NCBI GenBank assembly: GCA_002293145.1
Contig: DBCO01000005.1
Span: 1-64,000 of the forward strand
Reading direction: 5' to 3'
Length of the DNA stretch: 64,000 bases
From: Akkermansiaceae bacterium UBA956
Lineage (GTDB): Bacteria; Verrucomicrobiota; Verrucomicrobiia; Verrucomicrobiales; Akkermansiaceae
The position numbers and the translations under genes are program-made. Under the pieces are notes generated by a model. It was not told the origin of the DNA. It made no database searches and worked only from the letters and a program-made list of their open reading frames with translations. This document shows positions 62,246 to 64,000 of this stretch, in pieces (the stretch's first letter is position 1; each line of letters starts with the position of its first letter).

Positions 62246-63013
62246 TTATCCCATGGATTCACATCCCGCCAACCGCAAAGCAGCCTCCACCACAGCCACT
62301 AGCGCCGCTACACGATCTCCTAACTCCGCCGCACAACTCGGCGTCTCAAAGGTAAATGACAACGGACAACCGCGTTGCGCCATATAGATCGCCTCAGGCC
62401 AAGAGTCCGGAAAATCCGCTTTCGCCTCATGATAAATCCAGCCCTTTTCGCGCACCTCGTGATCGTCCACTAAATCGCGTGGCTCGATCGCTAAATGAAC
62501 TGCCGCTGCATCTAACAACGCATGCGCACGCTCTGGACAATCCTCACGCAAGTTGATCTCATAAAAGTAAAATCCCTCGGACTCCCAGTCCTCATGCAGA
62601 CTCATAAAAAGATCGGGGGCCTGCCTGTAATCCCACCATGCCGCATGAGCACACACCTCTACAGTGACCCTTCGCAAGTAATCGCGATTCAGATCATAGC
62701 CGTCCGCATTGTCACGCGTGCACGCCGTCACCCCGGTAGGATTTAATATCGGACAAATCACCCATCTGCACTCCATTGACAATCCTTTTCCTAGCAACGC
62801 CTTCACTGCCAGCGGCCCAGCCGGTTCATCTCCATGCATACCTGCCGACAAATACACCAGCGGCTTGGTTGGATCATCGCCTCTTGTCCAGGCTCTTACA
62901 GGCCCCGCACTTGTCGCGCATAAGTCCTCCATCAGAAAGCCCTGCTCTCGCAAAAGCTCATCGATCTCCAACTGAAATTCCAACAACTCAATCTTATCCG
63001 CACAACGTCGCAT
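62246..63013 (-). CDS. M14-type zinc carboxypeptidase / succinylglutamate desuccinylase-like protein
   Basis: 255 residues. Zinc ligands are His60 and Glu63 in HGDEPAGPLAV; CPILNPTGVTACTRDNADGY, LNRDYLR and FMSLHEDWESEGFYFYEIN give further site residues; the catalytic Glu is probably in SFTFETPSCAAELGDR. The family hydrolyses amide or peptide bonds at a C-terminal or side-chain position. Cytosolic, no signal. Substrate unknown. Confidence 0.85.
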   Translation of the reverse strand: MRRCADKIELLEFQLEIDELLREQGFLMEDLCATSAGPVRAWTRGDDPTKPLVYLSAGMHGDEPAGPLAVKALLGKGLSMECRWVICPILNPTGVTACTRDNADGYDLNRDYLRRVTVEVCAHAAWWDYRQAPDLFMSLHEDWESEGFYFYEINLREDCPERAHALLDAAAVHLAIEPRDLVDDHEVREKGWIYHEAKADFPDSWPEAIYMAQRGCPLSFTFETPSCAAELGDRVAALVAVVEAALRLAGCESMG

Positions 63014-63052
63014 ATTGATCTAACAGATCGGCTTTTAGAAGCATACGCAATT

Positions 63053-63427
63053 TTAGCGCTCCAAAATCTCCACCTCGTAACCATCTGGATCAGTCACAAA
63101 AGCCATCTTTTTCTCGTCGTTGAGAAATTTCTCTCTCCAGCCCGATGGCCAAATCTCAATGCCCGCCTTCTCAACGCCATCGCAATACGCAATGATGTCC
63201 GACACGCCGACACAAGTATGCATCAAGTCCTCTGGGCATGTTGCCGTGTATTCAGGCGAGTAGCACAACTCCAAAAACACGTCATTTCCTGGCAATTCCA
63301 AAAAGGCCAACTGATTGCCCTGCGGTGAGGCCTTGCGAACCCCTTCCGTATATCCCAATTTGAGATAAAATGCGATCGAAGCCTCAATGTCCTTTACGCG
63401 GATGCGCGTGTGCAGAAAACGTATCAT
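63053..63427 (-). CDS. Glyoxalase I / VOC family protein
   Basis: 124 residues with two beta-alpha-beta-beta-beta units. Metal-ligand positions are His6, Glu53, His70 and Glu120 (RFLHTRIRV, VFLELCYS, DLMHTCVGVSD, DGYEVEILE), as in lactoylglutathione lyase. Text LHTRIRVKDIEASIAFY, LKLGY and AFVTDPDGYEVEI is typical. It probably detoxifies methylglyoxal, though other VOC functions cannot be excluded. It follows nothing closely on its strand. Confidence 0.88.
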   Translation of the reverse strand: MIRFLHTRIRVKDIEASIAFYLKLGYTEGVRKASPQGNQLAFLELPGNDVFLELCYSPEYTATCPEDLMHTCVGVSDIIAYCDGVEKAGIEIWPSGWREKFLNDEKKMAFVTDPDGYEVEILER

Positions 63428-63511
63428 ACATCGACCATACCCTCACTCACTCAACTAGCAAGCTAGAATGTGGGATTCATGCAACTCGATGCTTCAGTCA
63501 AAAAAATAAAA

Positions 63512-64000
63512 ATGTGTTCTAATGAGCATTACATGATTGCATTGTCACCATTTCTCGCTACACCTGATTCCCGTCACATCGTGGATCCATCACTCCAACT
63601 CCCAGCAACCAATCCGCTCGATCAATCGTCATTCCTTACTCCCAAGGAAATCGCCGCGTTTTCTGCCATCGGCATGAAAACCTATGGTGATCTGTTAGAG
63701 TATTTCCCCAAGCGACACGAAGATCGACGCCGCTTCGATGCCTTCCCGATGCAGCCCACCCTGCAACCCGTATGCCTGCGTGGAATGGTCATCGATGCCC
63801 GCTCGATGCGCTACTCAAATGCCTTCGCGGCCTATGAAGCAATCATCCTCGATGGCAAAGGCGGGGTATTTGGATCGAACAAAATCACCTTGCGTTGGTT
63901 CAATATGCCCTTCCTCGCCAAAATGCTCGCCGCCGGCCACGAGATCATCGTTTACGGAAAAGTCAAAGACCAGAAGGGCAAATTGGTCATCGATCACCCC
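63512..64000 (+). CDS. recG: ATP-dependent DNA helicase RecG (5' part)
   Basis: The frame is open to the window end; 163 codons are visible from the ATG at 63512 (a second ATG at 63533 is equally possible). SAIGMKTYGDLLEYFPKRHE DRRRFDAF is the helical start and wedge domain lead of RecG; VCLRGMVIDARSMRY and LRWFNMPFLAKMLAAG HEIIVYGKVKDQKG follow the OB-fold wedge that binds branched DNA. The helicase motifs lie beyond the window. It is divergent from the glyoxalase gene. Confidence 0.88.
   Translation, partial: MCSNEHYMIALSPFLATPDSRHIVDPSLQLPATNPLDQSSFLTPKEIAAFSAIGMKTYGDLLEYFPKRHEDRRRFDAFPMQPTLQPVCLRGMVIDARSMRYSNAFAAYEAIILDGKGGVFGSNKITLRWFNMPFLAKMLAAGHEIIVYGKVKDQKGKLVIDHP

Noticed and set aside
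1..64000. CRISPR array
   Set aside because: No run of regularly spaced repeats was found; the only tandem repeat (61065-61094) has two 15-base units.

Overview
The window looks like a chromosomal segment of a Verrucomicrobiota bacterium. The support is a set of family-level hallmarks: a PSCyt1/DUF1549/DUF1553 cytochrome paired with a DUF1501 protein, a DUF1080 (3-keto-disaccharide hydrolase-like) secreted protein, a ThuA-like protein, a lamin-tail-domain protein with a calcium-type C-terminal repeat, an SHD1/thioredoxin lipoprotein, a verrucomicrobial-style TPR secretin, and many proteins with Sec or lipoprotein signals. Most genes are ordinary chromosomal housekeeping genes with even base composition. 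No intact mobile element, prophage or CRISPR array was seen.

Layout. 1-5.3 kb: aspS, then trpEG on the minus strand and a lipoprotein. 5.4-14.4 kb: a plus-strand run with a TPR secretin, an AsmA-like membrane protein, a P-loop ATPase, an ABC ATPase and permease pair, and a Pro/Glu-rich anchored protein. 14.5-16.7 kb: M32 carboxypeptidase, then a decayed restriction/nuclease fragment (DUF1016/YhcG fused to an HsdR C-terminus) lying against the 3' end of a tRNA-Val gene. 16.9-27.2 kb: dgt, truA, alpha/beta hydrolase, 3-hydroxyisobutyrate dehydrogenase-like enzyme, ThrE-like exporter, lamin-tail protein, YqeY, exonuclease III and MoxR. 27.1-34.6 kb: VanZ-like protein, SHD1/thioredoxin lipoprotein, Na+/H+ antiporter, riboflavin synthase, a secreted unknown and an Aas-like acyl-acyl carrier protein/CoA synthetase.

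34.9-39.3 kb: an OvoA-C-terminal-like methyltransferase next to an M29-like aminopeptidase, a secreted protein with a Lon-like (S16) domain that seems to have lost its catalytic lysine, and a thioesterase. 39.4-47.4 kb: an IS5-type transposase remnant, polA, a roadblock-like protein followed by the ruins of an MglA-type GTPase, a TPR-like protein, a twice-frameshifted RAYT (REP-associated tyrosine transposase) remnant, and an inositol monophosphatase-like gene plus a PfkB kinase bracketed by an inverted pair of RAYT-type leader sequences.

47.8-57 kb: DUF1080 protein, DUF1501 and PSD1-cytochrome genes, a PAS-AraC regulator overlapping a ThuA gene, and phosphotransacetylase. 57.1-64 kb: PHP phosphatase, gmk, a CoaC-only flavoprotein, small hypothetical genes, a structured gene-free stretch with inverted repeats and a G-quadruplex-capable tract, a compact RNase III-like protein, an RbsD-like lipoprotein, an M14 carboxypeptidase, a glyoxalase and the 5' part of recG.

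The most interesting signals are erosion products and unusual domain forms rather than one intact new system: the chimeric YhcG-HsdR scar at tRNA-Val, the broken MglB/MglA-like pair, the Lon-like pseudoprotease, the stand-alone OvoA-type methyltransferase, and the 98-residue RNase III-like protein. All function calls come from reading the translated sequence; no searches were run.
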